This document shows, piece after piece, positions 1 through 12,000 of a DNA stretch of 64,000 bases (position 1 is the stretch's first letter; every line of letters begins with the position of its first letter). The notes below the pieces were generated by a model. The model did no database searches and was not told where the DNA came from. It saw only the letters and a list, made by a program, of their open reading frames with translations. This stretch comes from Myrica gale. Taxonomy: Eukaryota > Streptophyta > Magnoliopsida > Fagales > Myricaceae. The stretch is taken from positions 16,882,001 through 16,946,000 of the forward strand of contig OZ005615.1 in assembly GCA_963930655.1 (NCBI GenBank), written 5' to 3'. Made by a program: the position numbers and the translations under genes.

Positions 1-167
1 AGACTTAAGTTATTAGATGGGCTGTGGAAATAAGGAGTGGGCTATAAACTTCTTTGAGCAATGTGGCCTCCAGTTCTATGTTATAATGATTATTTTATTT
101 CTGTGTCTTTATACCATTTAAAATATTTGAAAGAAGTGAATGAATTAGTGGCTCTATGTTGTATTCT

Positions 168-640
168 ACTGTGGAAATATGGGAATTTGTAGTTATAATG
201 ATACGAGCCTGATTTATGAGTGCCCCTTTCAGAATTTTGAGCTGGTCGACCCAAAGGATATAGGAAAGGTTGTAAGAGGAAGGTGGAGACCGACGATTGT
301 GTTGGGGATGCGCTGCCTAGCACCTCATATGTCAAGGTCTGCCCGCCAGTGGTATCCAACCCCCCACCTTCCGCGCAGGTTGTTGCCTGTTGGGAAGTAC
401 AGCGGGTTGAGGATGCATCCATGGGTTGTAGCACTTGTGGTTATAGGTCCCATTTTGGTTTTGGTTGTCGTTGTGGGTAGTTTGTGGTGGTGTTGTACTA
501 GAAATAGCCCCTAGTTCGGAGCTCCGCTCCAGTATGCTCTTCTTGAATACGTTTCTGGTGCTCCAGTCCAGTTTACATATAAGGAGCTCCAGCGGGCAAC
601 TAAGGGGTTCAGGGAGAAGAGTATGCGCCACCATACTTGG
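168..640 (+). pseudogene. G-type lectin S-receptor-like kinase fragment (pseudogene)
   Basis: Three reading frames in succession encode pieces of one plant G-type lectin receptor-like kinase (At1g34300-like). About 171-270 gives the end of an extracellular segment (GICSYNDTS, then ENFELVDPKD-like residues). About 268-375 in a shifted frame gives a Cys-rich stretch and PSTSYVKVC. About 391-513 gives a hydrophobic transmembrane helix ending WWCCTRNSP. About 515-627 in yet another frame gives the juxtamembrane motif SGAPVQFTYKELQRATKGF. Compared with family members, an internal block between the Cys-rich part and PSTSYVKVC is missing. The similarity stops just before the kinase domain, so lectin and kinase domains are both absent. 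Frame changes plus truncation make this a dead copy. Family identity is recognised from residue patterns, not from a search. Confidence 0.75.
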
Positions 641-1084
641 ACCCAACTCTTAGCATTCACGAGATGATGACAAGAGTTAGCTTTGCCTTAGTCGGCACTG
701 GATTTGATCCATTTAGGCCAACGAGAAATGTACCACGACGGGAAACTTAATGTCGACAGAAGGAGAGAAGGACGATGGAAAACTTAAGGTCGACAGAAGC
801 AAATAACGAAGACATACTGATGTGAAAGCCTTGCTTATTACCGTCAGTATTAACGGCGAATGTAAGAAGGGTAAAACGGGAAGAAAAAATTTAAGTGACT
901 CACGTGGACGGCACGTGGGCTTATTTTCGTCAGTATTAACAGAAAAATCGGCTTCGGGGTGTTAATCGACGAAAATCAGAAGTTTGTGGGCTCAATGTCA
1001 TGAAACCAAGACAAGGAGGTGCAAAGTGTCAAACACCTCATAGTTCAGGGGTACAACGTGTACTTTCCCCAAAAATTTGCTACA
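641..1084. other. unassigned spacer
   Basis: No coding pattern is recognised. The stretch contains short GC-containing repeated words such as gtcagtattaac (near 846 and 929) and two nearby acgtgg words around 902-918. It is probably decayed repeat sequence. Confidence 0.3.
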
Positions 1085-1850
1085 TGATACCAATGTTGTT
1101 TGATAGATTTAAAAAATATTAAAACATCATCAATATAAACGATAGAAAAAAGAAGAATAAGGATTGAATATATCATTCATAATGTTTTGAAATTTATAGG
1201 GGCCATTTTTTAAACCAAAGGGCATAACATTCCATTCAAAATGGCCAAAAGAGACTGTAAAAGCAGTTTTATAACGATCATCTTCTGCAATCTGTATTTG
1301 ATGAAATCCAGATTTCATATTGAATTTTTAAAAATAGTAGAATCGTGTAACTTGTTTATCATAGCTTTTTTATTCGGAATAGGATATCGAATACATTGTA
1401 AAACTTTTTTTTAAAGGTTTATAATTAATAACAAGAAGGGGAAATCCTCGTTCTAATTCAGCCTAACCCTACACATAAAAAGCAACACAACTTCAGGGAC
1501 CAGGGTAATTTAGATTTTCGGATAAGACCCTTTTGTAATAAATCAACTATTTCTTTTTTACATAAAGCTAAAAGTTCTTGATTCATCTGAATAGGTCTAG
1601 CTATTGTAGGAATATTTTGTTCAAAAAAATCTTTTTTCATAAGGAAGCGTTATCACATGTTTCTTTTGATTCCAAAAGGCATTAAAAATAGAAGAACAAA
1701 TATCAGATTCCATTTGTTTAATAAAATATTTGATATCTTGTTGAAGCACAAAATCTTGAATTTGTTCATCTACTTATTTATACAAAATTTCATTTTGTAA
1801 TGATAATAAATATTTAAGTTTACGACTAATTTTAATCTGAGTGAGTAAGA
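1085..1850 (-). pseudogene. endogenous pararetrovirus (Caulimoviridae-like) reverse transcriptase fragment
   Basis: The minus strand carries a broken reverse transcriptase region typical of integrated plant pararetroviruses. The upstream part (about 1640-1850) and the segment 1458-1640 resemble the stretch before the palm domain. Segment 1130-1318 carries the KSGFHQIQI and WNVMPFGLKN motifs. The catalytic YIDD box lies at 1126-1137 but in a different frame. Between 1318 and 1458 the frame is lost and stops accumulate. No protease, RNase H, capsid or movement protein region is seen beside it, and no terminal repeats. It is therefore a fossil fragment that cannot encode a working enzyme. A Ty3/gypsy origin is less likely because the motif style (GHFEWNVMPFGLKN) is the caulimovirid form. 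This is inferred from motifs only. Confidence 0.72.
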
Positions 1851-2113
1851 AGATTGATTTATATATTCCTAATTAAAAGAGAGTGGAAGGAGGCGGTTCT
1901 TGTAATATAAATATAGTTCAGAAGCGAAGGGTATCGGAATGGTTTAAAACTGGTTGGTTTTTTGCGGCTTTCCCTTTATGTGAAATTGTTAGAACTGTTC
2001 AATGAAGTAGCAGAGGGAGAGGAGAATATGAGATCCTTTTGAACTGATAGAGTTTTTAGCTAACAGCTATTTTGGAGTTTCGAAATGTTGCCTTCTTATA
2101 GGCTGGTTGGAAA

Positions 2114-2791
2114 TAGGGGTGATTAACGGTAGTGTATGTAACGGTTTGGTAAAAATCGTCACTGCAATTGACGGAATCACATAATTGACATCGTCACCGC
2201 ACCGCTAAGGCACAATAACCGCCCTTGCCGGTGACGCTATTAACGGTAACGGTTATACGGTAACCGCTTAAACCGCATAACCATTGTGCCAAAAAAAAAG
2301 ATTTTTCCTTTAACTTTTTCATTTTTTTCACTGTTTTGGGCTGTTTAAATTTTCAACATAATATCATAATCAATAATCATATCAAATGGAAAAATATCAT
2401 AACATATTCAAATATAATATCATAATCATTAACAATCTTAACAAATATAAAGTTGTCCAAAAATATAACATAATATCATATTCAAACATAAAGACTAAAG
2501 TCTAATAAAAGTGTCAAACAATGTGACATAAACCAACTAACATATTCAAACAAAAGCCCAATAAAAGTATGTCACATAATCAATAATCATCTCAAGTCTC
2601 AAATAGGGGTGGTTAACGGTAGTGTAGGTGACAGTTTGACGAAAACCGTCACCGCCACCGCAATTGACGGAATCACATATTTGACACCGTCATCGCACCG
2701 CTAAGGCACAATAACCGCCCTTATTAGTTACGGTACCCGTAGCGGTTTTAGCGGATAAAACGGTAACCGTCGGTGCAAATGAACACCCCTA
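2114..2791. mobile_element. hAT-like MITE with internal duplication
   Basis: The element begins TAGGGGTG at 2114 and ends CACCCCTA at 2791, an 8-bp terminal inverted repeat. It is flanked by gttggaaa (2106-2113) and gttagaaa (2792-2799), an 8-bp target duplication with one mismatch, as expected for hAT elements. Inside, the sequence from 2114 to about 2285 (TAACGGT-rich, with CACCGC words) recurs from 2604 to 2791 with divergence, so the unit appears twice around an AT-rich core. There is no transposase coding sequence, so it would depend on an enzyme made elsewhere. Confidence 0.7.
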
Positions 2792-2799
2792 GTTAGAAA

Positions 2800-4089
2800 T
2801 AATATTGAATGCATTTGAGTGACATTTTCTTCATACTAATTGATTTTGAGAATGATTATGAGAAGAATGATAATTTAATTGTCCGACAAGTGGTATTAGA
2901 GTAAGGAGGTCATAAGGCTCCGCCGTTAAACAAGAAGTTGAAAATAATGAGATTCTATGTAAATTCAAATTCGTATTCAGATTTTTGTACGCGAGATACT
3001 TTACTTGTAGTTGGCCGCGGATAAAACACATGTAAGGTATACGTTTAATGATATAAGAAAATTGCCTTCAATTCTAAGTGACTTGTCTGTTGCCTCTTAC
3101 AAATAATCACAACTTAATATGAACACGGTATTAATAAATGATAATACTATCATTCCGTATGTTTGGGCCAATTGATAGAACTGACAGGCACGGGCATCTC
3201 GTTAGTGGTTAGTGTCGTAGAAATAGTCGAGAGAATAATGGTTATCACGTCGTTTAGTTATCCCGAATAATACACAGAGACTATAGACAACAATTAATTT
3301 TGTGATGTCGTATAATGTTAATTGCCTATGGACTCCAGATGCCAACTTTTAGCATCTGATCTCCCTATCCCTAAAGCCTCAACTAACCTTCTCCCCACGC
3401 CATTAATCTCTTGTTCTCTCCGATATTGATGGGACCTTGGATTGCTGTCATCATAGTCTTCTCTTTCAAGTGGTGTTTGTTAATAAAAAATATTATGAAA
3501 AATGATTTGAATAATTTAAATTTACTATAATAAAAAAATAATATAATAAGAAATAAAGATTATTTTATTAAGTAAAAATTTGAAACGAGACTACGGGTAT
3601 GTTTGAGGGTGAAAATTTTGGGTATTGAGATTTGAGAAATATTATAAACTAAAGATATGTTATGAGAGTTGGTGAAAAAGTGAAGAGAGAGAAGATTTTT
3701 AATAAATATTATAATAAGAAAAAATTATATGATGCATTTTTTATTATTAAACCTAAATTTTTGGGCCTAAATTATTGGGGCTCAAATAAGACCGTAAACA
3801 TCATATCCACAACATTCCTCATAGTGCACACCACCGGCAACCATGGTCAGGTGCTTCTCTTCAATTTGAGGTCATTTTTATCCCCGTTCTTGAATCTTTT
3901 CTTCCTCATTCCCCGTTGCACAAGGGCGCCTCAACAGTTTTTGGCTTTAAAGCAAGTCATAAAAATGAGTTCTTTTAATTTTAAAAATAAAAATAAAATC
4001 ATAAATTTGTTTCTTGCCTTTTTTAGATTTTTTTAATCAAAACCTCATCTTATTTCAAAACACAAAACTAAAAACAAACATGAGAGAAG
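2800..4089. other. intergenic, nothing recognised
   Basis: Mixed AT-rich sequence without a convincing gene. A 124-codon open frame at 3662-4036 is low-complexity (Lys/Asn/Phe-rich), has no recognisable domain and is judged a chance frame. Confidence 0.35.
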
Positions 4090-4500
4090 TTCGGTGCTAG
4101 CATACTTCCAAGATAAATCTAGATAATGCTCACAACTACGAGGAATGTCACCTAGTCTAAACTCGACGGCAGCTCAACGAGCAATGTGGTACACAATCTC
4201 ATTTGCACCTCCTCGAATATGAATAACTAACTATGCATTTTTCTGTCAATGTCAACAATCTCCTTCACAGTAGAGTGAATCCTCCACTCCAAACGACAAG
4301 GAAAATTTTGTATCGTCTTGATCACCAACTCCGAATCTCCTTCAATCAAAATTTCACAATAGCCCATCTGCCATGCAAATTCAATCCCCAACTTTGCCGC
4401 AGCTGCTTCTCCTTCCAAAGATTGGACAAGTTCTATTTTGGCAAAAGTAGAACCGAGCACCTTACCTTGAGAATCACAAATAAGGGCAGCTATATGAATT
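4090..4500 (-). pseudogene. RNase H-like domain fragment (RVT_3 type)
   Basis: Read on the minus strand, the sequence encodes a partial plant RNase H-like domain. It runs from an AALICDSQGK-like strand, through LEGEAAAAKLGIEFAWQMG and the EGDSELVIKTIQ helix (open frame 4227-4460), to a degenerate end near 4090 that resembles HIRGGANEIVYHIAR. Such domains occur at the 3' ends of some plant LINEs and in stand-alone RNase H-like genes. Here it is short, lacks a start and is interrupted downstream by stops. No reverse transcriptase lies beside it. It is most likely a relic of a retroelement or of a retrocopied RNase H-like gene. Confidence 0.6.
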
Positions 4501-5960
4501 TTTTAGATTTAAAATTATTAATTTAACTTTTGTATTCAAATTTACTCAATAAATCAGTATGATAGAACAAATCTTAATCTATCTTGAAATATATCTAGTA
4601 GTAAATAATTTTTTATTATCTTTAGTTTTGAAAAACTTCTTTTTAAATATGTAATTGTAAGTAAATAAATAGTATTTATATGCAATAAAAATTGGAAAAC
4701 AATCTAGTTATTTTATCAGATTAAGTATTAATTTCTTTTTTTTTGTAACTTTTTTAAAAATTTAATTTTAAAAATAAATTAATTTTAAAAATAAATTAAT
4801 TTTTTATTAGATTAATTATACATTGGTGTGCCACTATACTGAATTAAGTTAGAATTTAATTAGCAATAATGAAGCTGTAATAGACAATTGTGTATATAGA
4901 TTTTAAGAGTAAAGAATTTATTATGAATGATGATTATTTTGAAAATTGAAGTTAATAGTGCTATTATTTTGAAAAGAGACTTCGATAGTACTAGTTTTTA
5001 GATGTGATTTTTATTTTCAATTTTAATTTTATAAAAAAATTTAAATATTTCTCTTTGTAGGCTTTCATTAAGTTGTATCTGATAAATTTTAAACTTTTTT
5101 TTTCCTCTTAATTTTAATTTTACTATAATATAAGATCTTTATAATTAACAAATTTAAATTTTACTATAATATAAGACTTTCATAATAGGAGGTTTTCCTA
5201 ATTAGGGAGCCTTAGGCGATTGTCTCACCTGTTTATTTCTTTCGGTCGCTCGTAATACTGTGTAATTTTTATTTTTATTAATAAAGTTTCATTTTGATTA
5301 TTAAAAAAAGTTATAACAGCACAGCTTCTAAACAAGACTTTTTATAGGTTACTTTTGATTTGTAAAATTTTAACCTTCCAAAATTTTAACATAATAAAAT
5401 AATTACAATATAATTTTTCTCTCTATTAAATTATTATTTTTTCACTTTAAAACATATAAAAAATTCATTTAAATCTTCTTTTCACTTTTTTCATCGATTT
5501 TAATATATTAAGATTTTCATAGTGTTTGTTAACTTAAAATTTTACCCTAAAATTTTAACATCATTACATTCTCATTCTCTCTCCTTACTTTTTCTCTAAC
5601 TTTTTCACTTTTTACCAACTTTTTACACTTTTTCACTTACTTTTTTATTCTTTCTCCTTACTTTTTCTCCAACTTTTTTTTTCACTTTTCTACACTTTTT
5701 ACTAACTTTTTCACTTTTTCATTCTATCTCTTCACTTTTTCACAAAACCCTAAAATTTTACCCTAAAATTTTACTTACACAAACACCATATTTAACTTTT
5801 CTAAAATTTTAATACTAAAATGCAACCATAATGAATGGTACCAAGAAGTCAACATTAGAATAGACTTTTTTTTTTCCCTAAGCAAAGAAGCGACTTAATC
5901 CTAAAGAAATTAGAAACGACGCAAACGATGCCGTTCCTCAGAGCCTCCAAAGCCATGCCG
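4501..5960. other. AT-rich intergenic region upstream of APM1
   Basis: Very AT-rich sequence with a pyrimidine-rich block at about 5570-5790 made of repeats of the form actttttc. There is no recognisable coding sequence. The last few hundred bases probably contain the APM1 promoter, but only the TATA box is defined enough to list. Confidence 0.4.
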
Positions 5961-5971
5961 TACAAGCAATC

Positions 5972-5979
5972 TATAAATA
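5972..5979 (+). promoter_or_regulatory. TATA box of the APM1 gene
   Basis: TATAAATA lies 94 bp before the APM1 start codon, in a locally GC-richer stretch. A plant transcription start 25-35 bp downstream would give a leader of about 65 nt. This is a motif call by position and sequence only. Confidence 0.6.
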
Positions 5980-6072
5980 CATGTTCCCGAAATAGCACGC
6001 CACTTTCACTCCCTCATTTCAACTTCACTGTAGAAACCAGGGAAAAACTTCGCCCCTGTCCGAGTCTCTAAT

Positions 6073-9000
6073 ATGGAGCAGTTCAAAGGCCAACCTCGGC
6101 TCCCCAAATTCGCAGCCCCCAAACGCTACGACATACTCCTTAAACCAGACCTCACTGCCTGCAAGTTCGCCGGATCCGTTGCCATAGACCTCGACGTTGT
6201 TTCCGATACCAAGTACGTCGTCCTCAATGCCGCCGAACTCTCCATCGATGCTGGCTCCGTATCGTTCTCCAAACGAGATGTTTCTAAGGTATTCCCAACC
6301 TGCTCTAATTTTCTGTTCACTTGGTCGGCGACCGGTTCTGATATTCCAGCATTTTAAAATCTTTGCAAACTCTGATGCTTGATTTGGTTGCTGTGTAATT
6401 TGACGAAAGAACAAAATAGGGTGCTGTCAACTCGCCGCCATTTTCATTGCAAACTTTCTATGCGAGTCTAGATTTCATTTGTTTTCCAGAGGGAACCATA
6501 CGCACTGTCGTTTATGACGGATGACAATGAATGTTTGCGCAGGTGTTGGAGCCTTCAAAAGTTGATTTGGTTGTAGAAGACGAGATTTTGGTTTTGGAGT
6601 TTCCTGAGACACTTCCGATTGGGATCGGGGTTCTCAGTATACGGTTTGAAGGAACTTTGAACGACAAAATGAAGGGGTTCTATAGAAGGTAGTATTTAAT
6701 GTTTCATTTTTCTTGAACGAATAACTCAGATAACAATTCGTTTTCTTCTTACTGGAACTGAGCTTTGATGCAATAATCTGCTTGCGCTGTTTGGCTATAT
6801 ACAAGCTAAGTAAATTAGTTCAGTTCTCTCCTAAGAACATATGAGGAAAGAAAATAGATTTGGATCGATAATTGCATTGGAGTTAGGTTCTGTCTCATAA
6901 AACTGAATGTCTAAACAGAAAATTGTAGAGCTAAATTGCTGGTGCTGAAGTTAAAGTCTTGTGTTATGGATGTGTGTAAGAATTGGATCCAATTGGAATT
7001 TTTTGATAATTAAAATAGTTGAAGTTCAAATCGTCTCCTATGATGCCTTTTATAGTGCATTTCATGAGAAAAAAGGTGTAACGAGATCACAAAAGAAAGA
7101 CTTTCGTTTAAACAAGACTTGTTGGTGGCAGTGGTGGTATGATGGGTGGTGGAGTAACGTTTATGTTATGACATTAGTTATACCACCGGGAGATGGTGAT
7201 AGTTGTCTAGAGTGGAGTGAAGATGATTCGATGACGGCGATGATATTGAGGATGATTGGGGAGGTAACAATAGTTGCCCAGGCTATAGTTATGTTCTTGG
7301 CAACTGTTATTATGCTGATGATGCTGGACTGGTGGGGTCAAGATGTGTTTGTGGTGGTGCAGGTTGCGGAGATGTACATGTGTGCATGATGAAAAATGTT
7401 GGGGCAAAAATATTATCGAGAATGACAATTATGTTAATGAAACGATACTAATAATTTGCATTTGGCACAATGCAAGTAGGATGCGAATACGTGAGTTTCC
7501 CCCATCTCATGTTAAGTTCTAGGGCTGAAAACCGGAAATGCGGTCCGGTTTTCGGACCGCAATCCGGTCCGGTTTTATGAAATGCGGTCCGGTCTGGACC
7601 ACTTTTTTAAGTGGTCCAGACCGGATTAATTTTTTTTTAAAAAAAAAAATCTCGAAATTTGGTGACTGCCGTATTTAATTTTTTTTTTAAAAAAAAATTT
7701 TTAAAAATATTGATTTGACTGCGCAGTGCACTGCACAGTCGCACACTGCGCAGTGCACGCATTGCGCAGTGTGCGTGCACTGCGCAGTGCACGCATTGCG
7801 CAGAGTGCACTGTGCAGTGCACTCTGCGCAATGCAGAGATAAAAATAAAAAAATTAAAAAAATTAAAAAAATTTATGAAATGCGGTCCGGTCCGGTCCGG
7901 ACCGCATTTCAAAATTTTGTGACCCGGACCGGACCGCATAAATGCGGTCCTTCAATCCGGTCCGGACCGGACCGCATTAAAAAAATTAAAACCGGACCGG
8001 ACCGCAAATTCGGTCCGGTTTTCCGGTCCGGTCCGGTCTGCGGTCCGGTTTTGTTCAGCCCTATTAAGTTCCTCCATCTTATGTTAATAGTTATCTTTTA
8101 CTGAATTTTCGTGCATTTATCAACTGCAGTGAAAACTTTTTAAAGTTGTATATTATTCCAATACTGATACAGATTATCAGACAGTCCCTTGACAAATATA
8201 AGTCTGCTATGATAGTCTGTTGAGCTATCTGGTGTAGATCTTATACAACTTTAATGGGATTAGACTGGTAAAACCAGTGGCTTCACCCTTCACCATTTAT
8301 TTATGAAGGGAGGAGAAAAAAGTATTCTGTTTTCAATAAAAATAGTTGTTTTGTATTTCAGCTATCTACATAAAGATATTTATGTGTATACAAGTGCGTG
8401 TGTATAAGGCCAGAAGTAGAAATGGTGTTAATATCGTATTTATGAATACGCAAGAAAACAACTAAGTTTTGATTTTTCTGTCCAGTACCTACGAGCATAA
8501 TGGAGAGAAGAAAAATATGGCCGTGACACAGTTTGAACCAGCTGATGCTAGGCGATGCTTCCCATGTTGGGATGAACCTGCTTGCAAGGTATTGCTCTCT
8601 CTCTCATTTTTGCTGTTTGAACATATTGTACTTTCCTTTTCATATTTGCTGAAAATCAAATCTTATTTGCTACAACACTTCATTATTAACATTTAAATCA
8701 ATCCATAGAAATGGATTTTCTTTCCCTAGAGCTAGTGTTTTGGTTGTTGGTGAAAAATATTTTTCAAATTGGTTTCAATTTTGATATGTCTGCATAGGTT
8801 TCAATTTTGTGGTTAAAAATCTTATCTGGTTATTTTTGCCGGTACTGGATGTTGCAGGCTACATTCAAAATCACATTGGATGTGCCATCAGAACTCATAG
8901 CACTTTCCAACATGCCAATTGTTGAAGAAAAATTGAATGGCCATCTGAAGACAGTTTCATATCAAGAATCACCAATAATGTCTACGTATTTGGTGGCAGT

Positions 9001-12000
9001 TGTTATTGGTTTGTTTGATTATATGGAAGACCATACATCTGATGGTAAAATCATACTCTGTGTTCACTGTTTCTCTTGTTAGTATGACCTGTATTCTTGA
9101 CACTGTAGTCATACATCTCTATACAGGGGTCAAGGTTCGAGTATACTGTCAGGTTGGTAAGGCAAATCAAGGGAAATTTGCATTGAATGTTGCTGTCAAG
9201 ACACTCGAGTTCTACAAGGAGTGAGTTTCACTATCCATCACCACCAAACTGTTGTTCACTAGTCACAGGATGAGAATTCCTTGGCTGAATAATATATTTG
9301 TTGGACACTGGGTGTGTGGTACTAGGGATTTGTTAAAGTGTTACATACCTGTGCTTATGCTCCATTCTCAAGAATTCGCTTGACCATGATAATTTCTGCA
9401 GATACTTTACCGTGCCTTACTCTCTGCCCAAATTGGATATGGTTGCCATTCCTGATTTTACTGCCGGGGCAATGGAGAACTATGGTTTAGTTACATACCG
9501 TGAAACAGCTTTGCTCTATGATGATCAGCATTCTGCAGCTGCCAATAAACAGAGGGTACTTGCCCACTCAGAATGTTACTCTTTTTGTTAGAATTAAGTT
9601 TGGCTAATATAATATGGAGCTACTGTCTTAATGACTCATGGCTAATATAATATGGAGCTACTGTCTTAATGACACCCAACAAAATGTTGAATCATTATTT
9701 GTGACTGCTGTAAAGGTTGCGACTGTCGTAGCCCATGAACTGGCACACCAGTGGTTCGGCAATCTTGTAACGATGGAATGGTGGACTCATCTGTGGCTGA
9801 ATGAGGGATTTGCAACATGGGTATATTGCATCAGTAATATGTCAATAAATTATTATTCCCAATTATACTAAATGCTTCCAAGTTATGCACCAATTTTTTT
9901 ATTTGCTCAGGTTAGCTATTTAGCAACTGATAGCCTGTTCCCTCAATGGAAAATATGGACTCAGTTCCTTGATGAATCTACAGAAGGTCTTAGGCTTGAT
10001 GGCCTTGCTGAGTCCCATCCCATTGAGGTAATTTTGCAAGGGCCAAAAATTACCCTGGTACAATCACCTGTATTTATTAGTACTATTATTTGTTTGGCTC
10101 TTTCCTAACTTAGGGATTCCTTATTTAGGTGGAGATTAATCATGCTGGTGAAATAGATGAAATTTTTGATGCAATAAGTTACGAAAAAGGTGCATCTGTT
10201 ATCCGGATGCTGCAAAGCTATCTTGGTGCTGAATGCTTTCAGGTTGGTCATTAGGTTTGTTAAGTGCATACAACTTTTTTTTTTCTTGTGTCTGAACGCA
10301 AGTGATTCTTGTACAAGTTGAGATATTTCTTATGATTGATGAAACTCTTTTTTTTTTCTTTCAATTTGTTGGGTTCTTATTCTCCATCTCATGTGCACAA
10401 GAAACTGATATCATAGAAAACCTTAATCAATTAAGGCTTCCTGGTATATGAAATCAGGCAATAGGAATATTCTTATTGTCAGCTCTGACAAGGTTGGAGA
10501 GGTTTTGTTCAGAAAATAATTGGATGGCGATGTCGAATGACGAAGAAATGTTTTCTATGAATATGGCTAAGGGGAGAACCATAAATGTGATGAGCAGTTT
10601 TAATTTTTGGCATGTAGGTAGTTTACCACTAAATAGAAAGTAATTGGTGATTTTATGAGTATGTTTGTTTACCGAAATTTTGGGGAATATTCTCAAAATT
10701 TTGGGAATATTTTGAATGTTGAAGTTTATTGGGGTTTGTGAAAAGTTTGAAGTATATGTGTAAAAATTGAAAATTTTGAAGTATGTTTGTTTTATTGGAA
10801 ATTTTGGGCAAACAAACATGTCCTATATCCTGTAAAACTTCCTCAGCCAGATCAGCTGCCATTTTCATTCTTTGCTGCCAGGTTTAATTTAAATCACGAA
10901 TGAAGTTGAGGTTTGTTCCCTTCTGGTTCAATCAGTAATTAGCATCTTATGCTATTTATAGGATTAATTTCTAAATGATGATTGATTGATTATTGGATTA
11001 AAGCTTAGTTGAATCTGAGGGGTTCTTACTTATATAAAAAAAAAAAAGATGATTGATTGATTATTGGATTAAAGCTTAGTTGAGTCTGAGGAGTTCTTGA
11101 ATTTAAAGGTAAGATGTAAATGTCTGTCTCGCAAGTGATCAATTAAAACTATGTAGGAGAGAGTGAGAGATGATCTCTTTGAATATTTTTTGGCTTTCTG
11201 ATGGCTTGTTAAGGAACTCTAAGGTTGCAGCAAAGAAGGCTTTTTTATTGGATAATAGTTTTAGAAGTATCAGATCAAGGATGACTATTAAAGAAACTAA
11301 GAAACACAACTGATGCTCAAACTATTTCTGATGTAATTGTGTCAGTCAATTATCTTTTTTTTTTTTTTAAGTAAGCCAATCTTATTAAATAAAAAGAGAA
11401 ATGACAGTACAAGAGACTATATTGACAAAAGCTAAAGCATACAAGCTAAGAAATTAAGAAAATCCAGAAAAACCCACAAAAGGATAACCCAAAACCGAAT
11501 TAGCCCACAGAAAAAGAGCATGCAACATAGAACCCCCCAAACTAGACAAAGACCCAGCCCTGTCTTCAAAACATCCGTCATTCCTTTCCCTCCACAAACT
11601 CCACCAAATGCAAGCAGGGATCGTCTTCCAAATGGTCAACGTTATAAGGTCCCCAAACTTCCTCTTCCAACAAAACATAACATTCATTACCTTTCGAGGC
11701 ATAACTCAATCATAGTTAAGAATGCTCAGCACATGCCCCCACAATCCTCTAGCCATCGAGCAATGTAGAAGAAGATGATTAACCGTTTCTCATCGCACTT
11801 ACACAAATAGCATCACTCTATCACGCAAACTCCCGTCCTCCTTAAGTTATCAATGGTCAAAATTTTCCCGTGAATGGCTTCCCAAACAAATAAAGCAACT
11901 CAGGGGGAACCATGCTCCTCCAACATTGACGCCAAGGAAAGTCCTCATTGGAGCCCTCCATCAGCAAAGCATACATTGTTTTCACTGAGAAAACATCAGT

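Noticed and set aside
6961-7389. A 142-codon frame in APM1 intron 2
   Set aside because: Trp/Val/Gly-rich chance frame built on ggtggtgg repeats, inside an intron of a well-defined gene.
7719-7838. Regular repeats that could suggest a CRISPR array
   Set aside because: Palindromic overlapping words without spacers, inside a eukaryotic MITE.
7637-8104. Open frames on both strands rich in His, Cys, Arg and Pro-Gly motifs
   Set aside because: They translate the MITE's GGTCCGG and GCGCAGTG repeats; no domain and no start context.
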